DNA of 64,000 nucleotides, taken from assembly GCF_046630445.1 (NCBI RefSeq), contig NC_092339.1, positions 55,909,501 through 55,973,500 on the forward strand, read 5' to 3'. A program made the translations under genes and the position numbers. How positions within the stretch are numbered: position 1 is the first letter of the stretch; each line of letters opens with the position of its first letter. Under the pieces are notes generated by a model that saw only the letters and a list, made by a program, of their open reading frames with translations, had not been told where the DNA came from and did no database searches. Source of the DNA: Rutidosis leptorrhynchoides. Taxonomy: Eukaryota; Streptophyta; Magnoliopsida; Asterales; Asteraceae. Shown here piece after piece: positions 45,070 to 57,870 of the stretch.

Positions 45070-47595
45070 TGTCACACCTCCCAAAATGGACCAGGGGTAA
45101 TTGTGACCAATCATATCATAACACAGTTGTATAAACGAGAACGACTCTATATGAGACTTTTTAAATAAAACCTTTGTTAATAAAACAGCGGAAGCAGTAA
45201 TACATGTTTACATTATTATTAAAACGTAAAATAAATGTTTATGAACTAAAATATAATATACGATGTGGACTCCATGCAAGCATCAAATCTATCATCACAA
45301 AGTTGCAAACAGCTAGCTCATTCATCACCTGAGACAAAACATGCTTAAAGTGTCAACCAAAAAGGTTGAGTGAAATTCACAGGTTTATAAATAATATCCA
45401 AAGTTTTAGACCACAAGATTTAGTTTAAAGTTGATTGATATAGAAATATCAATCTAAAAGTGTTGCTGCATTTTATAATATCGCTACTAAACAAGTTTAC
45501 CCTATGACACCTTGTACTATCAGTGTCGTGGAATCATTATTATGTAACCAAAGACCAACGGTCGAATGGTTAGAGACGTTACTCTCAATAGGCCTATTCA
45601 CAATAATTAAGTTTGCATTTAAACGTAGCAATTAACGATATTACGGTAGGGATTTAGCATGAATCAAAGCATGACAGCATAGTTAACAATTTAGTACTCG
45701 TGTCTAAGCGTAAAACAGTTATAAAGTAAGCATGTATCTCACCCCAAAAGTTATAAAACAGTTATGAAACAGTAAAAAGTGGGGCTATGAAGTTCACCTT
45801 AGTAGCACAAAAGAGTATTCCACGAAAGAATTGAACGGAAGGACGTAACCGAGATCTCAACCTAGAGATAGAACGTATGATCAGACATTGCCTAACAGAC
45901 AATAGTATATAGTACTATATTGATAGTAATGGTTCACTAAAGAATTTCCATTTTTGGAAGGTTACTATTTATGGAAAGTTTCCACTTATAGTAATTTTCC
46001 AATTTTAGAAAGTTCGGGTTAATCTTTAGCAAGATGTTGTATAACTTTACTCAAACTTCGTTGCTATCAAATAAGTCAGGAATGACCAGATGTAACCGAG
46101 GGCCCAGGACTCTTGACCAGAATCTAAGTCATGGCATTCGAGATCCACAAGCTTACCCATAAATGGCAACCTAGACATCATTCACTTACGACCGTGAGTA
46201 GCGATGAAGTTCACATGAATTGTACATTATCTTTGATTAACCTTCACTTTAGGTTTATATGTTATTATATATGTTATATTATATGTATTAATGTATTAAC
46301 AATTTGATTATCTTATATTATATACTATAAGTTATTATTATTAAATTAGTATAGTTATAAAATAAGTGTTTATTAATAATGTATTGTTATTAACTTACAT
46401 TATAAGCATTATACTTTATTATATAGTATACTTAGTTATTAACCGTAAGTTATAATAATAATATTAATTTAGTATATGTAATATACTTATGTTAATCGAA
46501 AATCATACTAATATATGTTAATTCGAATATTAATTTATTAAATATTATATTTATAATTTTTATAAACTTAGTTAATTATACAATTCAGTAGGATATTTTA
46601 TAAAAATAATTTTATCAAGTTTTTGTATTTATTTCCCACTTTTTTTTATATATATACTCGGTTTATATTAATCAAATTTAATTAGGTAATAAATATTAAA
46701 TCAACCTAAATAAATAATTTTATATTTTTTAAAGGTTCTATATTATGTAAAAATGTTATAAAAATTATTAAATCAAATTTTATATCAAAATATTATTTAT
46801 TTAATGTTTTCTAATTATTTAACCATTGTAATCGGCCTATAATTAAATAAATAGGAAAAATAATTTAAAATTAATTTTTATATTTTTTTAAAGTATCTAG
46901 TGATGATACTAATCATATAAAAATTTTATAAAAATATTTAATACACGTTTTTATTTATTTTGTATTTTCTTCATTATTTCTCTCGGTTTAGAATAATGCA
47001 AAGGTAAATTCTTTTTAAATACTAATCGTCCCATTTATTTAATTTTTATAATTTTTGCTTGTTTATAAAAGGATAATAATCTCAAAAAAAAAAATTATAA
47101 TTATTTTTATTACTATTTAATATTTTATTACGAATTTTAAATTATTTTTATGTTTAAATACTACATAATTCATATTTAATTATAAATAATATTCCGTAAA
47201 TTATCAAAATTATTTTTATACATCATAATACTTATAATACTAATTATAACATGTAAAAATAATTTATATATATTAAATTTGAATTTTTAAAGAATATACC
47301 AAAAAATAAAAGTAATTCGATAAAAAATATAGAAAATACCTCAAGTACTTTCTCAAGTTTGTGAGAGAGTTTTTTCAAAGATTTGATACAAGTTTTTATA
47401 AAATGGAAGTGGGTATTTATAGGAAAAAAATGGTAGGTGAAAAGAAAAAATATAAATAAAATAAAGGTGCCAATTTTGACAAAAAAAATAAAAACATGTT
47501 AAAAATGTTTTTAATAAGTTTTTATTTTTGAAAATATTTAGTCAAAATTCATGGGCTCATTATTTAATTTATAAAAAAATATCTTTTTTTATAAG

Positions 47596-47656
<61 letters not shown>

Positions 47657-47896
47657 GATTAAAATAACTTACCATTTAATTAATAATTATGTTTCATATA
47701 GTTTTAAATATAATACGCATTAATATTAATATTAACTAAAGTTATTTTATATAATTAGTGTAAACTTTAGTTAACAAAAAGTGTCGACTAAAAATAAATA
47801 TTTGATCAATGTCAAATTTAATTATATATTACGTATGGATAACAACCTTATAGTCAAATTAGTTAATTCAGGTATGGAAATATGAGGGTTGTTATA
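45070..47896 (-). mobile_element. Gypsy solo LTR, 2,827 bp, inserted between gag and protease
   Basis: It starts TGTCACACCTCCC, ends GGTTGTTATA, and is flanked by a 5-bp target duplication ccggg (45065-45069 and 47897-47901). It shares the motif aaacatgcttaaagtgtcaaccaaaaaggttg with the other gypsy LTRs here. Internally there is a very A/T-rich block (46250-47350) and a (TA)n run (47596-47654). Confidence 0.82.
47596..47654. repeat. (TA)n microsatellite
   Basis: A pure TA run inside the solo LTR. Confidence 0.95.
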
Positions 47897-49139
47897 CCGG
47901 GTCTTCCTGTGCCTCTGCCGCATTAATATTGAAAACTCTTCCGCGGCCTTGTCCATTCGTGTTCTCCTGGTTCGGGCAATTTCTAATAATGTGGCCCGGT
48001 TTTCCACATTTATAACAAACTACATTGGCATAACTTGCTCCGACACTACTTGCTCCGCCATTACTCGTTCCAACACTATTTGTTCCTTTCGTTCTGTTAA
48101 CCCCTGGTCCGTAGACCTCACACTTCGCCGCGCTATTACCATTTCTTTTACACTTGTTGCAAAATTTGGTGCAGAACCCCGAGTGATACTTTTCACACCT
48201 TTGGCATAGCTGCTTCTGATTGTTGTTGTTGTTGTTGCGGTTGTTATTGTTATTGGGATGATTGTTGTAGTTGTTGTTGTTGTTGTGCCGTTTGTTATAG
48301 TTGCGATTGATGTTGCGATTGTTGGGATAGTTGTTGTTGTTTTGGTGACTCTTATCACCGTTTTTCTCCCACTTTCTTTTGACTAGCTTCACGTTGGCCT
48401 CTTCGGCCGCCTGTTCTTTAATTCTTCCCTCAATCTGGTTCACTAGTTTGTGAGCCATTCTACATGCCTTTTGTATGGAGGCAGGCTCGTGTGAACTTAT
48501 ATCTTCTTGGATTCTCTCCGGTAACCCTTTCACAAACGCGTCGATCTTCTCTTCCTCATCTTCGAACGCTCTCGGACACAATAGGCATAATTCTGTGAAT
48601 CATCTTTCGTACGAAGTAATATCGAATCCCTGTGTTCGTAACCCTCTAAGTTCTGACTTGAGCTTATTGACCTCGGTTCTGGGACGGTACTTCTCGTTCA
48701 TCAAGTGCTTGAATGCTGACCACGGTAGCGCGTAAGCAGCATCTTGTCCCACTTGATCTAGATAGGTATTCCACCATATTAACGCAATACCTGTGAAGGT
48801 ATGCGTAGCGTACTTCACTTTGTCTCCTTCAGCACACTTACTTATGGCAAACACCAATTTAACTTTCTCGGTCCACCGTTTCAATCCGATTGGTCCTTCG
48901 GTCCCATCAAATTCTGAAGGTTTGCAGGCAGTGAATTCCTTGTAGGAGCATCCTACACGATTTCTTGCACCGTTAGCTGTATTGCTAGATTCAGAGTTAT
49001 TGTTGGTATGTAGCGCGGCCTGTACTGCGGCTATGTTTGAAGCAAGAAAGGCACGAAATTCCTCTTCGCTCATATTCAAGGTGTGTCGAGTAGTCGGTGC
49101 CATTTCCTTCAAAATAGTCAAATGAAACAAGTTAATCAT
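47897..49139 (-). CDS. gag region of the chromodomain gypsy element (fossil)
   Basis: Retrotransposon gag core (KRWTEKVKLVFAISKC, GDKVKYATHTFTG-IALIWWN, NEKYRPRTEVNKLK), then an Asn-rich linker, then a CCHC zinc knuckle (CYKCGKPGHIIRNC). This is nucleocapsid/capsid of the plant gypsy type. The poly-Asn linker is encoded by a long, strand-biased TTG/GTT-rich tract. It is not intact. Confidence 0.88.
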
Positions 49140-49616
49140 ACAGAATATTAAGAGTAGTCAATAGTATCTCGTAGCATAATATGAACTCATTTATAAAAGC
49201 TTTTTCTTCATATTAGCGTTTTATAAGTTTAAATTCGGGTACTACCTACCCGTTAAGTTCATACTTAGTAGCTAATATACAATTCAACTACTACAATTCC
49301 ATATGAAAAACTGATTATAATAATATATCACATACAAATATTCTTCAAACTTACAACTTCGCTATATTACATATAAGATGAAATATAGTACACTATGATA
49401 CAGGACAGTTTTGAAGATAAATCTAGTTAATACGCAAGTTGTTCAGCAAAGGAAATAAAGACACGTAATTCATAAGTCCAGAAACAAGTCATGCATTCTG
49501 GTTTTACTAAGACGACTTCCCATCCGTTTTACTAAGACGACTTCCCATTCTGATACAGGACCGTTATGATCATTGGCTAGGCAGCATGTTGTAATGTCGT
49601 CAAAAGGACGAGGGTT

Positions 49617-50134
49617 TTATAATGTCCAACAGCCCCGTAATAATCTAAAAACCTTGTTTCTCACCCCAACTACTGAATCCGACACTTGTGGGAAAGTTTT
49701 ATTTAAAAGCTGCAATCCGATGTTCTTTTTCTCACTTTGGTAAGAAGCGAACATCACTAACCCGTAAGCATAACATGCTTCTTTATTTTGCATGTTAGAA
49801 GCTCCTTCTAATTCACGAAATCCTATGTTGGGATATGTTGAGTCAAAATAGGTTCTTAACCCGTAGCGTAAAATTGCATTTGGGTTCCCCGCATTTAACG
49901 CTTTAAAGAAAACACGGCGTAACTTAAAGTCTCCCAATGTGATATACCTCACCTATCAAAGGAAAGCCTTTTATAAACTAAGGCATTTCTGGAAAGTCTT
50001 TAAAATGTTTGACAAGTTAATTTCGCTATAACTAAATGTGCTGATGAATTCTGACCGACTCTAGACAAGATTTCCTCAATCATATCCTCTGGTAGGTCTT
50101 CTAAAATATTCGGTTGTCTACTCTTAACGTCCAT
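49617..50134 (-). pseudogene. F-box-like ORF captured in the element leader
   Basis: The start at 50134 gives MDVKSRQPNILEDLPEDMIE followed by EILSRVGQNSS, an F-box helix start (LPEDMIEEILSRV). Downstream, NAGNPNAILRYGLRTYFDS, FRELEGASNMQNKEACYAYG and LVMFASYQSEKKNIGLQLL match the SEL1-like region of plant F-box proteins of the At2g35280/At1g67623 type. In hosts such proteins are SCF ubiquitin-ligase substrate adaptors. Its position between PBS and gag, in the element's orientation, points to gene capture. It is part of a broken element. Confidence 0.65.
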
Positions 50135-50263
50135 TTTGTTTTTATACTGTAAAATAGACAAGGATTATATTCGTAATAACAAACAATACAAGCAATTTTT
50201 ACATAGAACATAAAAGTACAAGCACACTACAATACATTTATTACACAACATGCTCACACCCCT

Positions 50264-50890
50264 CTAATCTGAATCACTGGTTTCTTCTTCTTCTTCGGAC
50301 TTGGTTCTTTTTCCTAATCTTCTAGGGATATATGATGTTCCTCTAATACGAGTCATCGTTTTACACATTGTTTTAGAAAAACCTGGTGGTTTAGAGGTTC
50401 CCGGGTTATTGTCACGATATTGAAAATACGGGTGTTGACGGTACATATAAAGTTCATCGGGGTCGGAATCAGATTTCTCTATTTTGATGCCTTTTCCCTT
50501 ATTATTTTCTTTTGCCTCATTAAATTGGGTCGAGGTAATTTCTATAACATCATCGGAATCCTCATCAGGATCCGATTCATCGGAAAATTGGTAATTTTCC
50601 CAATATTTTGCTTCCTTAGCGGAAACACCATTGACCATTATTAACTTTGGTTCATTGGTTGAGGATTTTCTTTTATTTGACCGGTTTTCTGTGGTTCCTA
50701 CCATTCCCCCCTTTGGAACCTCTTCTTCTTCCGGTTCCTCTTCTTCTGGTTCCTCTTCTTCCGGTTCCTCTTCTTTCGATTCCGTTTCCTCTTCTTCCGG
50801 TTCTTCGGGAACTTATGAATCTTGCCAATATATATTCGACTCTTCGTTATTATTAGGTGAGTCAATGGGATTTGTGCTAGAGGTGGACAT
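50264..50890 (-). CDS. Acidic Ser/Glu-rich leader ORF of the gypsy family (fossil copy)
   Basis: The minus-strand ORF region starts near 50890 (MSTSSTNPIDSPNN) and contains EPEEE/SEEE repeats, then RKSSTNEPKLIMVNGVSAKE, AKYWENYQFSDESD and a C-terminal GTSYIPRR...EEEE tail. Function unknown: no domain recognised, very acidic, with likely low-complexity N-terminus. It is conserved in the plus-strand relative at 55080. The GAG/GAA repeats give a spurious Pro/Leu ORF on the other strand. Confidence 0.6.
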
Positions 50891-51085
50891 CTATCACACA
50901 ATATCAAACATGTTAAGAGATTAATATATCACATAATATTTACATGTTAATAATATATAGTTTCCAACAAAAATGTTAAGCAATCATTTTTAAAGAAAAC
51001 ACGGTCGAAGTCCAGACTCACTAATGCATCCTAACAAACTCGATAAGACACACTAATGCAAATTTCTGGTTCTCTAAGACCAACA

Positions 51086-51096
51086 CTCGGATACCA
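51086..51096 (-). other. Primer-binding site of the minus-strand element
   Basis: CTCGGATACCA (complement TGGTATCCGAG), a variant of the initiator-Met PBS, two bases from the LTR start at 51099. Confidence 0.7.
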
Positions 51097-51098
51097 AC

Positions 51099-51620
51099 TG
51101 AAATGTCCCGTTCATATTGATTATAAACGTTCCATATTAATTGACTTCATTGCGAGGTTTTGACCTCTATATGAGACGTTTTTCAAAGACTGCATTCATT
51201 TTTAAAACAACCATAACCTTTATTTTATCAATAAAGGTTTTAAAAATATTACGTAGATTATCAAATAATGATAATCTAAAATATACTGTTTACACACGAC
51301 CATTACATAATGGTTTACAATAGAAATATATTACATCGACATATGTTTCTTGAATGCAGTTTTTACACAATATCATACAAACATGGACTCTAAATCTTGT
51401 CCTTATTTTAGTATGCAACAGCGGAAGCTCGTAGTATTCACCTGAGAATAAACATGCTTTAAACGTCAACAAAAATGTTGGTGAGTTATAGGTTTAACCT
51501 ATATATATCAAATCGTAACAATAGACCACAAGATTTCATATTTCAATACACATCTCATACATAGAGATAAAATTCATTCATATGGTGAACACCTGGTAAC
51601 CGACATTAACAAGATGCATA
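51099..51620 (-). repeat. Truncated 5' LTR of the minus-strand element
   Basis: TGAAATGTCCCGTTC... follows the 3' LTR closely for about 520 bp, then stops at 51620 where the plus-strand LTR begins head to head. Confidence 0.85.
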
Positions 51621-54600
51621 TGTAGTGACCCGAACTTTTCCATGTTTATATATATTAATTGAGATTGATATTTACATGATTAAATGTTTCCAACATGTTA
51701 AGCAATCAAACTTGTTAAGACTTGATTAATTGAAATATGTTTCATATAGATAATTGACCACCCAAGTTGACCGGTGATTCACGAACGTTAAAACTTGTAA
51801 AAACTATATGATGACATATATATGGATATATATATAGTTAACATGATACTATGATAAGTAAACATATCATTAAGTATATTAACAATGAACTACATATGTA
51901 AAAACAAGACTACTAACTTAATGATTTTTAAACGAGACATATATGTAACGATTATCGTTGTAAAGACATTTAATGTATATATATCATATTAAGAGATATT
52001 CATACATGATAATATCATGATAATATAATAATTTAAAATCTCATTTGATATTATAAACATTAGGTTAACAACATTTAACAAGATCGTTAACCTAAAGGTT
52101 TCAAAACAACACTTACATGTAACGACTAACGATGACTTAACGACTCAGTTAAAATGTATATACATGTAGTGTTTTAATATGTATTTATACACTTTTGAAA
52201 GACTTCAATACACTTATCAAAATACTTCTACTTAACAAAAATGCTTACAATTACATCCTCGTTCAGTTTCATCAACAATTCTACTCGTATGCACCCGTAT
52301 TCGTACTCGTACAATACACAGCTTTTAGATGTATGTACTATTGGTATATACACTCCAATGATCAGCTCTTAGCAGCCCATGTGAGTTACCTAACACATGT
52401 GGGAACCATCATTTGGCAACTAGCATGAAATATCTCATAAAATTACAAAAATATGAGTAATCATTCATGACTTATTTACATGAAAACAAAATTACATATC
52501 CTTTATATCTAATCCATACACCAACGACCAAAAACACCTACAAACACTTTCATTCTTCAATTTTCTTCATCTAATTGATCTCTCTCAAGTTCTATCTTCA
52601 AGTTCTAAGTGTTCTTCATAAATTCTACAAGTTCTAGTTACATAGAATCAAGAATACTTTCAAGTTTGCTAGCTCACTTCCAATCTTGTAAGGTGATCAT
52701 CCAACCTCAAGAAATCTTTGTTTCTTACAGTAGGTTATCATTCTAATACAAGGTAATAATCATATTCAAACTTTGGTTCAATTTCTATAACTATAACAAT
52801 CTTATTTCAAGTGATGATCTTACTTGAACTTGTTTTCGTGTCATGATTCTGCTTCAAGAACTTCGAGCCATCCAAGGATCCGTTGAAGCTAGATCCATTT
52901 TCCTTTTTTCCAGTAGGTTTATCCAAGGAACTTAAGGTAGTAATGATGTTCATAACATCATTCGATTCATACATATAAAGCTATCTTATTCGAAGGTTTA
53001 AACTTGTAATCACTAGAACATAGTTTAGTTAATTCTAAACTTGTTCTCAAACAAAAGTTAATCCTTCTAACTTGACTTTTAAAATCAACTAAACACATGT
53101 TCTATATCTATATGATATGCTAACTTAATGATTTAAAACCTGGAAACACGAAAAACACCGTAAAATCGGATTTACGCCGTCGTAGTAACACCGCGAGTTG
53201 TTTTGGGTTAGTTAATTAAAAACTATGATAAACTTTGATTTAAAAGTTGTTATTCTGAGAAAATGATTTTTATTTTGAATATGAAACTATATCCAAAATT
53301 TATGGTTAAACTCAAAGTGGAAGTATGTTTTCTAAAATGGTCATCTAGACGTCGTTCTTTCGACTGAAATGACTACTTTTATAAAAATGACTTGTAACTT
53401 ATTTTTCCGACCATAAACCTATACTTTTTCTGTTTAGATTCATAAAATAGAGTTCAATATGAAACCATAGCAATTTGATTCACTCAAAACGGATTTAAAA
53501 TGACGAAGTTATGGGTAAAACAAGATTGGATAATTTTTCTCATTTTAGCTACGTGAAAATTGGTAACAAATCTATTCCAACCATAACTTAATCAACTTGT
53601 ATTGTATATTATGTAATCTTGAGATACCATAGACACGTATACAATGTTTCGACCTATCATGTCGACACATCTATATATATTTCGGAACAACCATAGACAC
53701 TCTATATGTGAATGTTGGAGTTAGCTATACAGGGTTGAGGTTGATTCCAAAATATATATAGTTTGAGTTGTGATCAATACTGAGATACGTATACACTGGG
53801 TCGTGGATTGATTCAAGATAATATTTATCGATTTATTTATGTACATCTAACTGTGGACAACTAGTTGTAGGTTACTAACGAGGACAGCTGACTTAATAAA
53901 CTTAAAACATCAAAATATATTAAAAGTGTTGTAAATATATTTTGAACATACTTTGATATATATGTATATATTGTTATAGGTTCGTGAATCAACCAGTGGC
54001 CAAGTCTTACTTCCCGACGAAGTAAAAATCTGTGAAAGTGAGTTATAGTCCCACTTTTAAAATCTAATATTTTTGGGATGAGAATACATGCAGGTTTTAT
54101 AAATGATTTACAAAATAGACACAAGTACGTGAAACTACATTCTATGGTTGAATTATCAAAATCGAATATGCCCCTTTTTATTAAGTCTGGTAATCTAAGA
54201 ATTAGGGAACAGACACCCTAATTGACGCGAATCCTAAAGATAGATCTATTGGGCCTAACAAACCCCATCCAAAGTACCGGATGCTTTAGTACTTCGAAAT
54301 TTATATCATATCCGAAGGGTGTCCCGGAATGATGGGGATATTCTTATGTATGCATCTTGTTAATGTCGGTTACCAGGTGTTCACCATATGAATGATTTTT
54401 ATCTCTATGTATGGGATGTGTATTGAAATATGAAATCTTGTGGTCTATTATTATGATTTGATATATATAGGTTAAACCTATAACTCACCAACATTTTTGT
54501 TGACATTTTAAGCATGTTTATTCTCAGGTGATTATTAAGAGCTTCCGCTGTCGCATACTTAAATAAGGACGAGATTTGGAGTCCATGCTTGTATGATATC

Positions 54601-54870
54601 GTGTAAAAACTGCATTCAAGAAACTTATTTTGTTGTAACATATTTGTATTGTAAACCATTATGTAATGGTCGTGTGTAAACATGATATTTTAGATTATCA
54701 TTATTTGATAATCTACGTAAAGCTTTTTAAACCTTTATTGATGAAATAAAGGTTATGGTTTGTTTTAAAATGAATGCAGTCTTTGAAAAACGTCTCATAT
54801 AGAGGTCAAAACCTCGCAACGAAATCAATTAATATGGAACGTTTTTAATCAATAAGAACGGGACATTTCA
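51621..54870 (+). repeat. 5' LTR of the plus-strand gypsy element, 3,250 bp
   Basis: It starts TGTAGTGACCCGAAC and ends ACGGGACATTTCA. It is the reverse complement of the family's minus-strand LTRs and more complete than 39049-41694. Confidence 0.85.
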
Positions 54871-54871
54871 G

Positions 54872-54883
54872 TTGGTATCCGAG
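54872..54883 (+). other. Primer-binding site of the plus-strand element
   Basis: TTGGTATCCGAG directly after the LTR; same variant as 51086-51096. Confidence 0.75.
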
Positions 54884-55079
54884 CGTTGGTCTTAGAGAAC
54901 CAGAATTTTGCATTAGTGTGTCTTATCGAGTTTGTTAGGATGCATTAGTGAGTCTGGACTTCGACCGTGTTTACTTGAAAAATGATTGCTTAACAAATTT
55001 TGTTGGAAACTATATATGTTTAACATGTGAATATTATGTGATATATTAATCTCTTAACGCGTTTGATATTATGTGATAG

Positions 55080-55613
55080 ATGTCTACCTCTAGAACAAGT
55101 CCCATTGACTCACCTAATAATAATGAAGAGTCAAATGTAAATTGGAATGATTCGTGGACTGATTCACAAGTTCCCGAAGAGGAACCGGAAGAAGAGTCGG
55201 AACCAGAAGAAGAATCGGAACCGGAAGAAGAATCGGAATCGGATGAAGAAATAGAACCGGTGGGGGAAATAATAAAACGGTTAAGTAAAAGAAAATCCTC
55301 AACCAACCGACCAAGGTTAATTATGGTCAATGGTGTTTCCGCCAAGGAAGCAAAATATTGGGAGGATTACCAATTCTCCGATGAATCGGATTCTGACGAG
55401 AATTCCGATGATGTTATAGAAATTACCCCAACTGAATTTAAAAAGGCAAAAGAAAATAATAAGGGAAAGGGCATAAAAATGGAGAAATCTAATTCCAACC
55501 CCGATGAACTTTATATGTATCGTCAACCCCCGAAGTCCTTAAGTTGTAACAATGACCCGGGAACCTCTAAACCACCAGGTTTTTCTAAACCAATGTGGAT
55601 AACGACGGCTCGT
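55080..55613 (+). CDS. Acidic Ser/Glu-rich leader ORF, plus-strand copy (split by the nested element)
   Basis: MSTSRTSPIDSPNNNEESN, then repeated EEPEEESEPEEESE, then KRKSSTNRPRLIMVNGVSAK and EAKYWEDYQFSDESDSDEN. It aligns along its length with 50264-50890. The nested element entered this ORF at ctcgt (55609-55613); the flank resumes at 63767 with a SYIPRNLAKRTK-type tail. No known domain; strongly acidic N-terminal half and a basic patch (KRLSKRKSS). Conservation in two elements suggests a family function, but that is inference. Confidence 0.6.
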
Positions 55614-57509
55614 TGATAAGGCTAAAAAGGAACATATATTTCATAGCATTATCCCCCAAGAAAGACAGGATTTTAGTTGTAATTGTTCCATATTCAAGTA
55701 ATATTCGATTATATTAAATAAGTGCGAAGACAAAAGGCGAAAACGAGATTTGAAGACGGAAAGGTCCAAAATGCTCAAATGTACAAGATACAATTAAAGT
55801 GGTTCAAATTATTGATGAGGAACGTCTAAAAATAACAAGAGTACAAGTTACGAAACGCAAAGTACACGATATAAAATAGTACGCAAGGACGTCCGAAAAT
55901 CCGGAACCGGGACCCGAGCCAAGAAGAAACGCCCGACGCAATGGACCAAAAATATCTAGTCTACTATGCACATAAATATAATATAATATATAAATAATTA
56001 TTAAAATTATTTATATTTTATATATATTTAATAAATATGTCGACGAACAAGAAGACAAAAGATATGTGAGCTGTCCAGCGTGGCCATGCGAGTCGCATGG
56101 CAAATAGGCATAAACCCATGCGAGTCGCATGAGGATCAGAATCAGCTCACATTCTATAAATTGCCAGTTTTTCGTTCGTTTTTAACACCACACACACAAA
56201 TAAATAATAATACTCTGTAATAAATAATAATAAATATATATATTATATATATAGTATAGGGTAGTTTTATATTAGATTAGTTCGGGTTATGTAAAGGTTA
56301 TTTTACGGGTTTTTGAAGTCGAAATTCTGTCCGTGTAACACTACGCGATAAATAATCAATGTAAGCTATGTTCTCCTTTTTAAATTAATGTCTCATAGCT
56401 AAGTTATTATTATGCTTATTTAAAACGAAGTAATCATGATGTTGGGCTAATTACTAAAATTGGGTAATTGGACTTTGTACCATAATTGGGGTTTGGACAA
56501 AAGAACGACACTTGTGGAAATTAGACTATGGGCTATTAATGGGCTTTATATTTGTTTAACTAAATGATAGTTTGTTAATGTTAATATAAAGATTTACAAT
56601 TGGGCGTCCCTATAAATTACCATATACACTCGATCGGACACGATGGGCGGGGTATTTATATGTACGAATAATCGTTCATTTAACCGGACACGGGAATGGA
56701 TTAATAGCCACTAGAATAATTAAAACAGGGGTGAAATTACATTCAAGGGTAATTGGTGTAATTGTTAACAAAGTAGTAAAACCTTGGTTTACACACAGTC
56801 GATATCCTGGTGTATTCATTAAACAAAGTATTAAAACCTTGTTACAATTCGAATCCCCAATTAGTTAGAATATTTAACTTCGGGTATAAGAATAATTTGA
56901 TGAGGACACTCGCATTTTATATTTATGACTGATGGACTGTTATGGACAAAAACCAGACGGACATATTAAATAAACCAGGACAAAGGACAATTAACCCATG
57001 GGCATAAAACTAAAATCAACACGTCAAACATCATGATTACGGAAGTTTAAATAAGCATAATTCTTTTATTTCATATATAATCCCTTTTATTTCATATTTA
57101 ATTGCACTTTTAATTTTCGCACTTTAATTTCTGTCATTTTAATTATCGTCATTTACTTTACTCTTTAAATTAAGTTTTTAGTTATTTTTAATATTTTGCA
57201 TTAGCTTTTAATTGTGACTTTAAAATATAAAATCGACAAACCGGTCATTAAACGGTAAAACCCCCCTTTTTATATTTATATTTATATATTGTTATATAAA
57301 AATAAAGTGTTTCATAAGCCCGTCTCCCTGTGGAACGAACCGGACTTACTAAAAACTATACTACTCCGCGACTAGGTACACTGCCTATAGTGTTGTAGCA
57401 AGGTTTTGGTATATCCCACTCGATAAATAAATAATTAAAACTTGTCATAATTTGTAGCATTCCGCATTAAAAATATATAACTATTTCGTACACCACGCTA
57501 CACACATCA
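55614..57509 (+). repeat. 5' LTR of the young element
   Basis: TGATAAGGC...CACACATCA. TATA box CTATAAAT at about 56154, preceded by two palindromes (56083-56101 and 56117-56131). Confidence 0.93.
56083..56161 (+). promoter_or_regulatory. LTR promoter: two palindromes plus TATA box
   Basis: GCCATGCGAGTCGCATGGC (56083-56101), a 15-bp gap, CATGCGAGTCGCATG (56117-56131), then CTATAAAT about 22 bp on. The pair is enclosed by GTGAGCTG (56066-56073) and CAGCTCAC. The same layout lies at 62335-62383 in the 3' LTR. Confidence 0.65.
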
Positions 57510-57515
57510 AGTTTT

Positions 57516-57533
57516 TGGCGCCGCTGCCGGGGA
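57516..57533 (+). other. Primer-binding site (tRNA-Asp type)
   Basis: TGGCGCCGCTGCCGGGGA, six bases after the LTR. This is the PBS typical of the Athila/Tat branch of plant gypsy elements. Confidence 0.85.
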
Positions 57534-57821
57534 GTCGGCGAAATATTTATTTACATTTTTAGAAAAACAATATAAAATCTATAAAAAAAATTTTAAAAAT
57601 TTAAAAACAGAAAAAAAAAAATAATTGCTTTTATATATTTTTAAGATTTTTATTTATGAAAATATAAAATATTTCTATTTTTAGTTTTATAAAAATATAA
57701 GTTTTTATTTATTTTATATATATTTTACTTTAAATATAAAACAAAATAAAAATAAATAATAAATAATAAATAATACGAACTGACCTGTCATTTTTGAACC
57801 CTTCTTGAACTGAACCAGCAG

Positions 57822-57870
57822 GTCATGCGAGTCGCATGACCTTTTCTCTTAGACCCATGCGAGTCGCATG
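57822..57870 (+). repeat. Second palindrome pair, in the untranslated leader
   Basis: GTCATGCGAGTCGCATGAC (57822-57840) and CATGCGAGTCGCATG (57856-57870), again 15 bp apart. They are enclosed by GAACC (57813) and GGTTC (57874), so a larger stem is possible. Confidence 0.75.

Larger units (their letters stand above)
39049..51620 (-). mobile_element. Ty3/gypsy chromodomain element (Tekay/Del-like), broken, with nested solo LTR
   Basis: Order on the minus strand: truncated 5' LTR (51099-51620), PBS (51086-51096), acidic ORF (50264-50890), F-box-like ORF (49617-50134), gag (47897-49139), solo-LTR insertion (45070-47896), protease-RT-RNase H-integrase-chromodomain (about 41715-45069), PPT, 3' LTR (39049-41694). 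It is a fossil with several disabling changes. The 5' LTR is cut where the plus-strand element begins at 51621. Confidence 0.88.

Noticed and set aside
48020-48358. Thr/Ile-rich ORF on the minus strand
   Set aside because: Shadow frame of the Asn-rich gag linker.
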